Source: Mesorhizobium sp. M4B.F.Ca.ET.058.02.1.1
GTDB lineage: Bacteria > Pseudomonadota > Alphaproteobacteria > Rhizobiales > Rhizobiaceae
NCBI RefSeq assembly: GCF_003952505.1
Contig: NZ_CP034450.1
Span: 992,001-1,056,000, forward strand
DNA length: 64,000 bases
Reading direction: 5' to 3'
Positions 20,761 through 29,020 of this stretch are shown here, one piece after another. Position numbers and translations under genes: made by a program. Below the pieces are notes generated by a model. The model made no database searches. It was not told the origin of the DNA and was given only the letters and a program-made list of their open reading frames with translations. Positions within the stretch are counted from its first letter, which is position 1, and every line of letters begins with the position of its first letter.

Positions 20761-21912
20761 ATGCTGCTCGACTACAATTCAATGCTGCTGGCGGTCGGCT
20801 TTTCCGCCGCTTGCCTCAGCATGACGTTGTTCGGCACATGGCTGACCGCCCGCTCCGACAGGTTCCTTCTGACCTGGGCCATCAGCGTGCTGGTGATCGT
20901 CGGCGAGGTGTTCGTCTATGACGCCTATATCGAAGCCCCTGGGCCTGTCCTCGGCGTTCTGACGCTGGCACTTCTGCTGCTCGGCTTTTCGGTGATGCTG
21001 GGTGCCGCCCACCAGTTCAGGACAGGGCGCTCGCCATTGCCGCGCGTCCTGGTGGGCGCCGGCATTTCGCTCGCTTTGGCGCTGCCGCCCATGGCGCTCG
21101 GCTATGACGGGCTTGGCTTCATGCTGGAGAATTTCCTTGCCGGCCTGCTGCTGTTCGCGACGGCGCATGAATACTGGCGCGGGCGGGAGGAAGCGCCTGC
21201 GCCGCTGCAGGGTGTCGCCCTGCTCTATTCGCTGACCGCGGCTTCGTTCGTGCTGTGCGCGGCGGTGCTGGCCTGGGACGGCAGGCTGGTGCTCGGCCAC
21301 GCGCCGAGCAACTGGGCCGAGGATCTCAGCCTCATCATCGTCATCGCCTCGATGACCGGCATCGGCGGGCTGTCGCTGGCGCTGAACCAGGGGCGGCTGG
21401 CGCAGCATCACCGGCGCAATGCGCTCACCGATCCGCTGACCGGCCTGCTCAACCGGCGCGCGCTGTTCGACCTGCATGGCGAGGCGCCGGTCGGCGCTTT
21501 CATGGCGGTGGTGGTGTTCGACCTCGACGGCTTCAAAGCGATCAACGACGAGTTCGGCCATGCCGCCGGCGACGCGGTGCTGAAAGTGTTCGCCGAGGAA
21601 CTCGCGGCCAATCTTCAGCCGACCGACGCCGCCGCGCGCCTGGGCGGCGAGGAATTCGCGCTGGTGCTCAAGCGCACCTTGCCCGAGAAGGTCGAGTTCG
21701 CCGCCGAGCGCATCCGTGCATCTTTCGCCGCGCGCCACATCGAAACCGAGACGCGCCCGCTGTCCTGCACGGTCAGCGCCGGCTACGCCTTCGGCAGCCA
21801 GGACGGCATCAGCTTCGACAAGGTGCTCAGCGCCGCCGACAAGGCGCTCTATGCCGCCAAGCGCGGCGGCCGCAACCGCGTGCTTGCCGCGACGCTGCGG
21901 CGAGCGAGCTAG
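20761..21912 (+). CDS. membrane-bound diguanylate cyclase (GGDEF domain)
   Basis: A 383-residue protein. Residues 1-205 contain about six membrane segments, and a GGDEF domain fills the rest, starting LTDPLTGLLNRRALFDL with active-site motif RLGGEEFAL. It makes the second messenger c-di-GMP from GTP. The product-inhibition I-site (RxxD, five residues before GGEEF) is not conserved: the place reads QPTD, so feedback inhibition may be absent. The ATG at 20761 precedes the first hydrophobic segment. It has no neighbouring EAL protein. Confidence 0.9.
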   Translation: MLLDYNSMLLAVGFSAACLSMTLFGTWLTARSDRFLLTWAISVLVIVGEVFVYDAYIEAPGPVLGVLTLALLLLGFSVMLGAAHQFRTGRSPLPRVLVGAGISLALALPPMALGYDGLGFMLENFLAGLLLFATAHEYWRGREEAPAPLQGVALLYSLTAASFVLCAAVLAWDGRLVLGHAPSNWAEDLSLIIVIASMTGIGGLSLALNQGRLAQHHRRNALTDPLTGLLNRRALFDLHGEAPVGAFMAVVVFDLDGFKAINDEFGHAAGDAVLKVFAEELAANLQPTDAAARLGGEEFALVLKRTLPEKVEFAAERIRASFAARHIETETRPLSCTVSAGYAFGSQDGISFDKVLSAADKALYAAKRGGRNRVLAATLRRAS

Positions 21913-21931
21913 CGCCCGGCCTGCCTTCGCT

Positions 21932-22105
21932 TCAGTGCGCCATCACCTCGTTGTAGGCATCGAGGTCGACATAGAAAACCTTGGTCATTTCGCCGATCAA
22001 TTCGTCCCGATCGTAGCCCTGCGACCGCAGGATGTTGATGGCGGTGATGATGTCGACGCGCTCGGTGAGGCGTCGCTTCTGGTAGTCTTCGACAAAACGC
22101 TCCAT
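21932..22105 (-). CDS. 57-residue conserved hypothetical protein
   Basis: The product begins MERFVEDYQKRRLTERVDII and ends LDAYNEVMAH; it is soluble and predicted mostly helical. The ATG at 22105 has a strong upstream GGGGGAAGG-like ribosome binding site. Longer in-frame starts exist but read through Arg/Ser-rich non-homologous sequence. I recall similar short ORFs in rhizobia without an assigned role. It is convergent with the diguanylate cyclase gene (19 bp apart). Confidence 0.6.
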   Translation of the reverse strand: MERFVEDYQKRRLTERVDIITAINILRSQGYDRDELIGEMTKVFYVDLDAYNEVMAH

Positions 22106-22300
22106 CGCCTTCCCCCTGGCAAGATTGTTTGGACGCATTGACCGACAATCACTGCGGGGAAAGCTAGGCTTGCTTGCTTGCGTGGAACTTGCCGGCCGGC
22201 CAGCACCTTCCCCCTCATTCGCGACTGGTACGGAAAGCGGCCGACTCACCAAGGCCAAGAAAAGACTAGCATGCGGTATTAAACACGCCAGAGCCGTCAA

Positions 22301-22526
22301 TGACTTCGTCATCCTTGGCCGCAGCCAGCGCGAAGCGGAGCGAAGACCCAAGGATCCCTGCCGTTACTTGGAAGCGCTACTAAAGGTGCAGATTCTAGGA
22401 TGGCAGGAGCGAGGTTGAACGGTTTTTATTCTGGACCGCCGCAATCTTCCGCCGATGTCACGGCATGGATCCTTGGATCTGCGCCGCGTCGCTTCGCTCC
22501 TTGGCACGCCCAAGAATGACGAAGGC
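22301..22526. repeat. long imperfect inverted repeat, MITE-like intergenic element
   Basis: Two arms of about 70 bp face each other. The left arm (22301-22366) reads GACTTCGTCATCCTTGG ... GGAGCGAAG ... CAAGGATCCCTGCCG. The right arm (22455-22526) reads CGGCATGGATCCTTGG ... GCTTCGCTCC ... CAAGAATGACGAAG. The loop is about 88 bp with no ORF. The structure, the GGATCC core and the intergenic location are as in dispersed palindromic elements of rhizobial genomes. It fills the gap between the 57-aa ORF and urtE and sits at the urt operon's 3' end. Confidence 0.65.
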
Positions 22527-22529
22527 GAG

Positions 22530-23225
22530 CTACACCGTCAGGAACTTCCGGACATCCGCGCGATCGAGGTCTTCAGCGGGGCCGGTGTGGACGATCTGCC
22601 CGCGGTCCATGATGTTGACCTCGTCGGCAAGCTCGCGGCAGAAGTCGAGATACTGCTCAACGAGAAGCACGGCAATGCCGGCCTGGTCGCGCAGGTAGCG
22701 GATGGCGCGGCCGATGTCCTTGATGATCGAGGGCTGGATGCCTTCGGTCGGCTCGTCGAGCACGAGCAGCTTCGGCCGCGTCACCAGCGCCCGGCCGATG
22801 GCGAGCTGCTGCTGCTGGCCGCCGGAGAGATCGCCGCCGCGACGGCCGAGCATCTGCTTCAGCACCGGGAACAGCTCGAAGACATGCGCCGGGATGTTGC
22901 GGTCGGCCCGTTTCAGCGGCGCGAAGCCGGTCTCCAGATTCTCGCGTACCGTCAGCAGCGGGAAGACCTCCCTGCCTTGCGGCACGAATGCGATGCCCGA
23001 CCGGGCGCGGTCATACGCCGCGCTCCGGTCGAGCGCCTTCCCCTCGAAGGCAACGCTTCCGCTCGTCAGCCGGTGGTGGCCGACGATCGATCTCATCAAA
23101 CTGGTCTTGCCGACGCCGTTGCGGCCGAGCACGCAGGTGATCTTGCCGGCGCCGGCCTTCAGCGAAACACCGCGCAGCGCCTGGGCGGCACCGTAATGCA
23201 GCGTGGCGTTGGAAACTTCGAGCAT
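22530..23225 (-). CDS. urtE: urea ABC transporter ATP-binding protein UrtE
   Basis: A 231-residue ABC ATPase, LivF-like. Walker A is GRNGVGKTSLMRS, signature LSGGQQQQLAIGRAL, Walker B LLVLDEPTEGIQPSI. The text NGVGKT and EGIQPSI is typical of UrtE. The ATG at 23225 starts MLEVSNATLHYGAAQALRGV. It is the last of five genes urtA-E on the minus strand and energises urea or short-chain amide uptake together with UrtD. A 70-bp gap separates it from urtD. Confidence 0.96.
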   Translation of the reverse strand: MLEVSNATLHYGAAQALRGVSLKAGAGKITCVLGRNGVGKTSLMRSIVGHHRLTSGSVAFEGKALDRSAAYDRARSGIAFVPQGREVFPLLTVRENLETGFAPLKRADRNIPAHVFELFPVLKQMLGRRGGDLSGGQQQQLAIGRALVTRPKLLVLDEPTEGIQPSIIKDIGRAIRYLRDQAGIAVLLVEQYLDFCRELADEVNIMDRGQIVHTGPAEDLDRADVRKFLTV

Positions 23226-23295
23226 GGTCAGCGCCTTCTCCAGCGCCTGAGGAAGGAAAGGTCGAAACGGTGGAACGAGACCCGCCAGATCATGC

Positions 23296-24042
23296 TCAAC
23301 GCCCCAAATAGACTTCGACGACACGCTCGTCGGCCGAGACGAAATCGAGCGAGCCCTCGGACAGCACCGAGCCTTCGTGCAGGCAGGTGACCTTGACGCC
23401 GAGCTCGCGCACGAAATGCATGTCGTGCTCGACGACGATGACTGAATGATCTCGCGCGATATCCTTGAGCAGGCGCGCCGTCTCCTCCGTCTCGGCATCG
23501 GTCATGCCGGCGACCGGCTCGTCGACCAGCAGCAGCTTCGGGTCCTGCGCGAGCAGCATACCGATCTCCAGCCATTGCTTCTGGCCGTGGCTGAGGCTGG
23601 CGGCCAGCTCCGCGCGCTTATCGCCGAGACGGATGATGCCGAGTATGTCGTCGATGCGCCGCGCTTCCGCTGCAGAGCGGCGATGGAACAGCGCCGGGAA
23701 GATCGAGCGCGGCCCTTTGAGGGCCAGCATCAGATTCTCCTCGATCGTGTGGCTTTCGAAGACGGTCGGCTTCTGGAATTTCCGGCCGATGCCCATCATG
23801 GCGATCTCGGCCTCGTCATGCCGGGTGAGATCGACCTGGCCGTCGAAAAAGACCTCGCCTTCGTCCGGCCGCGTCTTGCCGGTGACAATGTCCATCATCG
23901 TCGTCTTGCCGGCGCCGTTGGGGCCGATGATCGCCCGCATCTCGCCCTTGTCGAGCACCAGCGACAGATTGTTGATGGCGCGGAAACCGTCGAAGGAGAC
24001 CGAGACGCCATCGAGATAGAGGATTGTGTTCGACTTGGACAT
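23296..24042 (-). CDS. urtD: urea ABC transporter ATP-binding protein UrtD
   Basis: A 248-residue ABC ATPase, LivG-like. Walker A is GPNGAGKTTMMDI, signature LSHGQKQWLEIGMLL, Walker B LLLVDEPVAGMTDAE. The VAGMTDAE sequence is the UrtD form. The start MSKSNTILYLDGVSVSFDGF at 24042 lies 4 bp after the urtC stop; the longer open frame is out-of-family. It pairs with UrtE under the UrtB/UrtC membrane domains. Confidence 0.96.
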   Translation of the reverse strand: MSKSNTILYLDGVSVSFDGFRAINNLSLVLDKGEMRAIIGPNGAGKTTMMDIVTGKTRPDEGEVFFDGQVDLTRHDEAEIAMMGIGRKFQKPTVFESHTIEENLMLALKGPRSIFPALFHRRSAAEARRIDDILGIIRLGDKRAELAASLSHGQKQWLEIGMLLAQDPKLLLVDEPVAGMTDAETEETARLLKDIARDHSVIVVEHDMHFVRELGVKVTCLHEGSVLSEGSLDFVSADERVVEVYLGR

Positions 24043-24046
24043 CGCC

Positions 24047-25270
24047 CTACTCCGCCGGCTGCGGTTCGGGTTTGGCGGCGGACCAGGCACCGGGCGTCCT
24101 CGCCGCCGAGCGCACGATCTTCGGCTGCGGCTCTTGCGGATCGCTGCCGACATCCGCCGCGAGCGAGGCTGTGCGCAACGCCCTGGCCTTGCTGCGCCAG
24201 CTGTCCCACATGCCGACGATGCCCTTGGGCAGCAACAGGGTTACGGCCACGAACAGGCCGCCCAGCGCGAACAGCCAGAATTCCGGCAGCACGCCGGTGA
24301 ACCAGGATTTTCCGGCATTGACGAGCAGTGCGCCGACGATCGGGCCGACAATGGTGCCACGCCCGCCGACGGCCGCCCAGATCACCACCTCGATCGAGTT
24401 GGACGGCTCGAACTCGCCGGGATTGATGATGCCGACCTGCGGCACGTAAAGCGCGCCGGCGATGCCGGCCAAGATCGCCGAAACGGTGAAGGCGAACAGC
24501 TTGACGTTCTCGGCGCGCCAGCCAAGGAAGCGGGTGCGGCTTTCGGCATCGCGCACCGCCATCAGGAGCTTGCCGTACTTCGAGCGCACGATCGCCGAGG
24601 TCAGGAGAACGGCAAGCGCCAGGGTCACGGCACTGGCCGCGAACAGCGCCGAGCGCGTTGCGTCGGCCTGCACGTTGAATCCGAGAATGTCCTTGAAGTC
24701 GGTCAGGCCGTTGTTGCCGCCGAAACCCATGTCGTTGCGGAAGAAGGCGAGCAGCAGCGCATAGGTCATCGCCTGGGTGATGATCGACAGATAGACGCCG
24801 GTGACGCGGCTGCGGAAGGCGAACCAGCCGAAAACGAAGGCGAGCAGGCCTGGCGCGGCCAGCACCATCGTTGCTGCGAACCAGAAATGGTCGAAACCGT
24901 ACCAGAACCACGGCAGTTCCTTGTAGTTCAGGAACACCATGAAGTCCGGCAGGATAGGATTGCCGTAGACGCCGCGCGAGCCGATCTGGCGCATCAGGTA
25001 CATGCCCATCGCATAGCCGCCGAGCGCGAAGAAGGCGCCGTGACCGAGCGAGAGGATGCCGCAATAGCCCCAGACGAGGTCGAGCGCGAGCGCGAGCAGC
25101 GCATAGCAGAGATATTTGCCAACCAGCGCTACGATGTAAGGCGGAATGTAGAACGCGCTCGACGGCGACACCGCGAGATTGAGCAGCGGCACGATGATCG
25201 CCGCCGCGAACAGGATGAGAACGGTGCTGGCGATGCGGCGATCGGCGCCGAAGAAGCGTTGCGTGATCAT
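24047..25270 (-). CDS. urtC: urea ABC transporter permease UrtC
   Basis: A 407-residue LivM-like permease with about ten membrane helices. Typical segments are LALDLVWGYCGILSLGHGAFF, RNDMGFGGNNGLTDFKD and GWRAENVKLFAFTVSAILAGIAG. The start ATG overlaps the urtB stop by four bases (ATGA), implying coupled translation. A hydrophilic C-terminal tail of about 45 residues, rich in Pro, Glu and Ala, follows the last helix. Confidence 0.96.
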   Translation of the reverse strand: MITQRFFGADRRIASTVLILFAAAIIVPLLNLAVSPSSAFYIPPYIVALVGKYLCYALLALALDLVWGYCGILSLGHGAFFALGGYAMGMYLMRQIGSRGVYGNPILPDFMVFLNYKELPWFWYGFDHFWFAATMVLAAPGLLAFVFGWFAFRSRVTGVYLSIITQAMTYALLLAFFRNDMGFGGNNGLTDFKDILGFNVQADATRSALFAASAVTLALAVLLTSAIVRSKYGKLLMAVRDAESRTRFLGWRAENVKLFAFTVSAILAGIAGALYVPQVGIINPGEFEPSNSIEVVIWAAVGGRGTIVGPIVGALLVNAGKSWFTGVLPEFWLFALGGLFVAVTLLLPKGIVGMWDSWRSKARALRTASLAADVGSDPQEPQPKIVRSAARTPGAWSAAKPEPQPAE

Positions 25271-26880
25271 GCTTCCACCGCCCGGCCCTTCAGCGCGAAC
25301 AGGCCGCGCGGACGCTTCTGGATGAACAGGATGATCAGCACCAGCACGACGATCTTGCCGAGCACGGCGCCGGCATAAGGTTCGAGGAACTTGTTGACGA
25401 TGCCGAGCGAAAAGGCGCCGACCAGCGTACCCCACAGATTGCCGACACCGCCGAAGACGACGACCATGAAGCTGTCGATGATGTAGCCGCGTCCGAGATT
25501 GGGCGAGACGTTGTCGATCTGGCTGAGCGCGACACCGGCGATGCCGGCAATGCCGGAGCCGAGCGCGAAGGTCAGCGCGTCGACCCAGGGCGTCCTGATG
25601 CCCATGGAAGCGGCCATGCGGCGGTTGGCGGTGACGGCGCGCATGCGCAGGCCCCAGGGTGTGTGCTTCATGACGTAGAGCAGCACGCCAAACACCAGGA
25701 GCGCGAAGACCAGGATCCACAGCCTGTTCCAGGTGATGGCCAGTTGGCCGACGTCGAACGAGCCCGACATCCAGGATGGATTGCCGACCTCCTGGTTGGT
25801 CGGCCCGAAGATGGTGCGCACGGCCTGCTGCAAAACCAGCGAGATGCCCCAGGTGGCCAGAAGCGTTTCCAGCGGCCGGCCATAGAGGAGGCGGATGACG
25901 CCGCGCTCGATGGCGAGGCCGACGAGCGCTGCGACCAGGAAAGCGAGCGGCAGCGCGATGACCAGCGACCAGTCGAACAGTTCCGGAAAGGACGTGCGGA
26001 TCACCTGCTGGACGACGAAGGTGGTGTAGGCGCCGAGCATGACCATCTCGCCATGTGCCATGTTGATGACGCCCATGACGCCGAAGGTGATGGCAAGGCC
26101 GATGGCCGCGAGCAGCAGCACCGAACCCAGAGAAATGCCGTACCAGATGTTCTGGCCTGCATCCCACAGCGCCAGCGTTGAATTGATGGCGCCGATCGCG
26201 GACGAGGCCGCGCCCTTGACCGCGCCTCCGGAACTCGCCTCGACCGAGGTGAGCAGCGATAGCGCGTCGCGGTCGCCGCGCGCGGCAATCACCGAGATCG
26301 CGGCAAGCTTGTCGGCCTCGGGTTTGTCCGAAACCAGAACCGATGCCGCGCGGGCCTGATCGAACAGCGCCATGACGGCCGGCTCCGTCTCGGCGGTGAT
26401 GGCGGCATCGAGCGGTTCGATGTTCGCCGCGTCCGGCGTCTTGAACATGGTCGCGGCGGCTGCAATCCGCACGGCCGGGTCCTTGGCGCGCAGCGTCAGC
26501 GTGCCGAGCGCGTCGCGGATGATGCGGCGCAAGCCGTTGTTGACCTTGATCTTGGTGAGATCGGCCTTGGCGGCAGTGGCTGATTTCTCGCCGCTCAGAG
26601 GATCGAGCAGGTCGATGCCGTCGCCGGCGTCCTTGCCGACGAAGACCTGGGAGTCGGCCTTGCGGATGTAGAGATTGCCGTCGGCGAGCGCCGAAAGCGG
26701 CAGCTCGACCGCAGGGTCGCCGGTGGCGGCAAGCTCGCGCACCACGGCCTCGGTGGCCGAGAAGCTGGTGCCGGTGGCGAATTTGGCGATGATGGCGCGC
26801 AGGTCGGCTTCGGCGTTCGACGGCAACAAACTTGCCATCAGAAACAACAGCGTGAGGCCGAGAGCGCGCAACAGGATCAT
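25267..26880 (-). CDS. urtB: urea ABC transporter permease UrtB
   Basis: A 537-residue LivH-like permease. After a signal-like leader (MILLRALGLTLLFLMASLLP) come about 220 mostly soluble, HEAT-like residues (AVVRELAATGDPAVELPLSALADG and similar), a typical UrtB extension in proteobacteria. The membrane domain starts near LGSVLLLAAIGLAITFGVMGVINMAHGEMVMLGAY. The start at 26880 is set by that leader. It is separated from urtA by 120 bp that contain a perfect 11-bp hairpin. Confidence 0.95.
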   Translation of the reverse strand: MILLRALGLTLLFLMASLLPSNAEADLRAIIAKFATGTSFSATEAVVRELAATGDPAVELPLSALADGNLYIRKADSQVFVGKDAGDGIDLLDPLSGEKSATAAKADLTKIKVNNGLRRIIRDALGTLTLRAKDPAVRIAAAATMFKTPDAANIEPLDAAITAETEPAVMALFDQARAASVLVSDKPEADKLAAISVIAARGDRDALSLLTSVEASSGGAVKGAASSAIGAINSTLALWDAGQNIWYGISLGSVLLLAAIGLAITFGVMGVINMAHGEMVMLGAYTTFVVQQVIRTSFPELFDWSLVIALPLAFLVAALVGLAIERGVIRLLYGRPLETLLATWGISLVLQQAVRTIFGPTNQEVGNPSWMSGSFDVGQLAITWNRLWILVFALLVFGVLLYVMKHTPWGLRMRAVTANRRMAASMGIRTPWVDALTFALGSGIAGIAGVALSQIDNVSPNLGRGYIIDSFMVVVFGGVGNLWGTLVGAFSLGIVNKFLEPYAGAVLGKIVVLVLIILFIQKRPRGLFALKGRAVEA

Positions 26881-26912
26881 CCGTTCAGATACTCGTCTGG
26901 GGCTGGAATTGC

Positions 26913-26950
26913 GCGTCCGGGCGGACTGGAGGAGGAGTTCGCCCGGACGC
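26913..26950 (-). promoter_or_regulatory. 11-bp perfect hairpin between urtA and urtB
   Basis: GCGTCCGGGCG (26913-26923) and CGCCCGGACGC (26940-26950) form an 11-bp perfect stem with a 16-nt loop. There is no T-run, so it is more likely a 3' stabiliser of the urtA message or a partial attenuator than a terminator. Such hairpins are common after solute-binding-protein genes in ABC operons and explain unequal expression of urtA versus the rest. Confidence 0.55.
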
Positions 26951-27000
26951 TTCGCGGTCCTGGCCGTGGAGAGAACCACGACCGATCAGACCCGGGAGGA

Positions 27001-28308
27001 TCAGTTGGTTCCCTTGCCGCCGCACTTGCCAGTGGCAACGTTGAAGTTGCCGCAGGACAGAGGCGCGCGCCAATCCGAGATCAGGTCCTTGGAGTCAGGC
27101 AGGAAGTCGGACCATTCGTCGCCCATCACCAGGCCCGGCGTCTGCGAGACGGTCTCGAACTGGCCGTCGGCCTGGATCTCGCCGATCAGCACCGGCTTGG
27201 TGATGTGATGGTTCGGCATCATGGTCGAATAGCCGCCGGTCAGGTTCGGCACCGAGACGCCGACCATAGCGTCGATGACCTTGTCCGGATCGGTGGTGCC
27301 GGCCTTCTCGACCGCCTTCACCCACATATTGAAGCCGATATAGTGGGCTTCCATCGGGTCGTTGGTGGTGCGCTTGTCGTTCTTGATGAACTTGTGCCAG
27401 TCGTCGATGAACTTCTTGTTCTCGGGCGTATCGACGCTCTCGAAATAGTTCCAGGCGGCGAGATGGCCGACCAGCGGACCGGTGTCGAGGCCGGCCAGCT
27501 CTTCCTCGCCGACCGAGAAGGCCATGACCGGGATGTCCTCGGCCTTGATGCCCTGGTTGCCGAGCTCCTTGTAGAAGGGAACGTTGGCGTCGCCGTTGAC
27601 GGTCGAGACGACGGCCGTCTTCTTGCCGGCCGAGCCGAACTTCTTGATCGCCGAGACCTCGGTCTGCCAGTCGGAGAAGCCGAACGGCGTGTAGTTGACC
27701 ATGATGTCCTCGGCCGGCACGCCCTTCGCCTTCAGATAAGCTTCGAGGATTTTGTTGGTGGTGCGCGGATAGACGTAGTCGGTGCCTTCAAGCACCCAGC
27801 GCTTCACCGAGCCGCCGTCCTCGCTCATCAGGTAGTCGACGGCCGGGATGGCCTGCTGGTTTGGAGCGGCACCGGTGTAGAAGACGTTGCGCTCGCTCTC
27901 CTCGCCCTCATACTGGACCGGATAGAACAGGATGTTGTCGAGTTCCGAGAACACCGGCAGCACCGACTTGCGCGACACCGAGGTCCAGCAGCCGAACACG
28001 GCCGCGACCTTGTCCTTGGAGATCAGCTCGCGCGCCTTTTCGGCGAACAGCGGCCAGTTGGACGCCGGATCGACGACGACGGCCTCGAGCTTCTTGCCGA
28101 GCAGGCCGCCCTTGGCGTTCTGCTCCTCGATCAGCATCAGCATGACGTCCTTCAGCGTCGTCTCCGAAATCGCCATGGTCCCCGACAGCGAATGGAGGAT
28201 GCCGACCTTGATCGTGTCGTCGGCCGCCTTTGCAGGCGCCGTCAGCAGACCGGCGGCGAGCACGCCAGCCGAAAACATTTTTGTTATTGTCGAGAAGTTA
28301 CCCCTCAT
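27001..28308 (-). CDS. urtA: urea ABC transporter substrate-binding protein UrtA
   Basis: A 435-residue periplasmic urea-binding protein. A Sec leader (MRGNFSTITKMFSAGVLAAG, cleavage near APAKA-ADD) is followed by VGILHSLSGTMAISETTLKD, GCWTSVSRKSVLPV and the FYPVQYEGEESERNVFYTGAAPNQ region, diagnostic for UrtA. The start at 28308 is chosen for the leader and family length. It is the first gene of urtABCDE and is transcribed from a region with a strong sigma-54 promoter candidate. No urease gene lies within the window. Confidence 0.97.
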   Translation of the reverse strand: MRGNFSTITKMFSAGVLAAGLLTAPAKAADDTIKVGILHSLSGTMAISETTLKDVMLMLIEEQNAKGGLLGKKLEAVVVDPASNWPLFAEKARELISKDKVAAVFGCWTSVSRKSVLPVFSELDNILFYPVQYEGEESERNVFYTGAAPNQQAIPAVDYLMSEDGGSVKRWVLEGTDYVYPRTTNKILEAYLKAKGVPAEDIMVNYTPFGFSDWQTEVSAIKKFGSAGKKTAVVSTVNGDANVPFYKELGNQGIKAEDIPVMAFSVGEEELAGLDTGPLVGHLAAWNYFESVDTPENKKFIDDWHKFIKNDKRTTNDPMEAHYIGFNMWVKAVEKAGTTDPDKVIDAMVGVSVPNLTGGYSTMMPNHHITKPVLIGEIQADGQFETVSQTPGLVMGDEWSDFLPDSKDLISDWRAPLSCGNFNVATGKCGGKGTN

Positions 28309-28352
28309 ATTGCACACTCCCATTCTGGTTGTTTTGCGTCGCAACAGAGCTA

Positions 28353-28369
28353 TGCAACCACCATGCCAA
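28353..28369 (-). promoter_or_regulatory. sigma-54 (RpoN) -24/-12 promoter candidate for urtA
   Basis: On the minus strand the sequence is TTGGCATGGTGGTTGCA. Compared with YTGGCACG-N4-TTGCW only one base differs (T for C). The invariant GG and GC are correctly spaced. The expected start is about 12 bp downstream, leaving a leader of roughly 30-40 nt before the urtA ATG at 28308. NtrC-type control by nitrogen limitation is a natural inference for urea uptake. Confidence 0.75.
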
Positions 28370-28468
28370 TCCAGGAAAAGCGGGCAAGACAGCCGGATAT
28401 CCGAGCCTTATCAGTGAGTTACGATATTAGCTGCCCAACATGTAACGAAGTCCGGATCGTTCAAATGA

Positions 28469-28523
28469 GGCAAAATCGCGCAATGCTGCCTATATTTTGC
28501 CCAAATGGGATCCATGCCCATTT
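28469..28523. promoter_or_regulatory. two palindromes upstream of the urtA promoter
   Basis: GGCAAAAT (28469-28476) pairs with ATTTTGCC (28494-28501), and AAATGGG (28503-28509) pairs with CCCATTT (28517-28523). They lie about 100-155 bp upstream of the -24 element, where enhancer-binding proteins of sigma-54 promoters usually bind. They do not match the NtrC consensus well, so the binding protein is undefined. Confidence 0.4.
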
Positions 28524-28529
28524 TTTGAG

Positions 28530-28560
28530 CCTGCCGCGTCGAATTGCGGCACGCGGCAGG
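28530..28560. promoter_or_regulatory. 10-bp perfect inverted repeat upstream of the exported protein gene
   Basis: CCTGCCGCGT (28530-28539) and ACGCGGCAGG (28551-28560) with an 11-nt loop, ending about 50 bp before the ATG at 28613. There is no T-run. It may be an operator or leader hairpin of the small secreted protein. Confidence 0.4.
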
Positions 28561-28612
28561 TTGCGGTGCAGCGGGGAAATAGGGCAAGGTCAGCTTCGAA
28601 CCGAGCGATGCC

Positions 28613-29008
28613 ATGACCTCCCGTATCTCCAGCATTTTCAGCATCTTGCTATTGCTTGCCGCAACCGGAGCCGCCCGCGCCGACTTCACCGACGGCAAGA
28701 TGCCCGACGGGATCTACCATTGCGAGGTCTACCTGCTCGGCGCCTTCCTCAACCTCGGCGACATCACCATCAAGGGCAATGTCTATAGCGGCCCGGTCAC
28801 TTTCGGCACCGCGCCGCAAGGCTACAACTATCAGATGAATGCCAATGGCGAGATCAACTGGCTGGGTCCACTGGGCGGTTACACCAGCGGCGGCAACTCC
28901 GTCTCCATGACTCAGGCGACGCTGGACGGGCCTGACAGCCCGTCCTTCGATATCATCATGAAGCAGCCCGACGGAGCTTTCACCGCCTCAACCTGCACCA
29001 GGGGATAA
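28613..29008 (+). CDS. small exported protein, hypothetical
   Basis: A 131-residue product with a signal peptide (MTSRISSIFSILLLLAATGA, cleavage after ARA near residue 23). The mature part has repeated Gly/Tyr-rich strands (GDITIKGNVYSGPVTF, GEINWLGPLGGYTSGGNSVS) and two cysteines (HCEVY and a terminal STCTRG) that could form a disulphide. It is probably a periplasmic beta-rich protein. I recognise no function. It is divergent from urtA and converges with the GMC operon terminator. Confidence 0.7.
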   Translation: MTSRISSIFSILLLLAATGAARADFTDGKMPDGIYHCEVYLLGAFLNLGDITIKGNVYSGPVTFGTAPQGYNYQMNANGEINWLGPLGGYTSGGNSVSMTQATLDGPDSPSFDIIMKQPDGAFTASTCTRG

Positions 29009-29020
29009 TCTACCCTTTCG

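Noticed and set aside
22530..28308. Branched-chain amino acid (Liv) transporter as the identity of the five-gene ABC operon
   Set aside because: UrtA-specific text, the extended UrtB N-terminus, and the UrtD/UrtE Walker B variants fit the urea type better than LivKHMGF.
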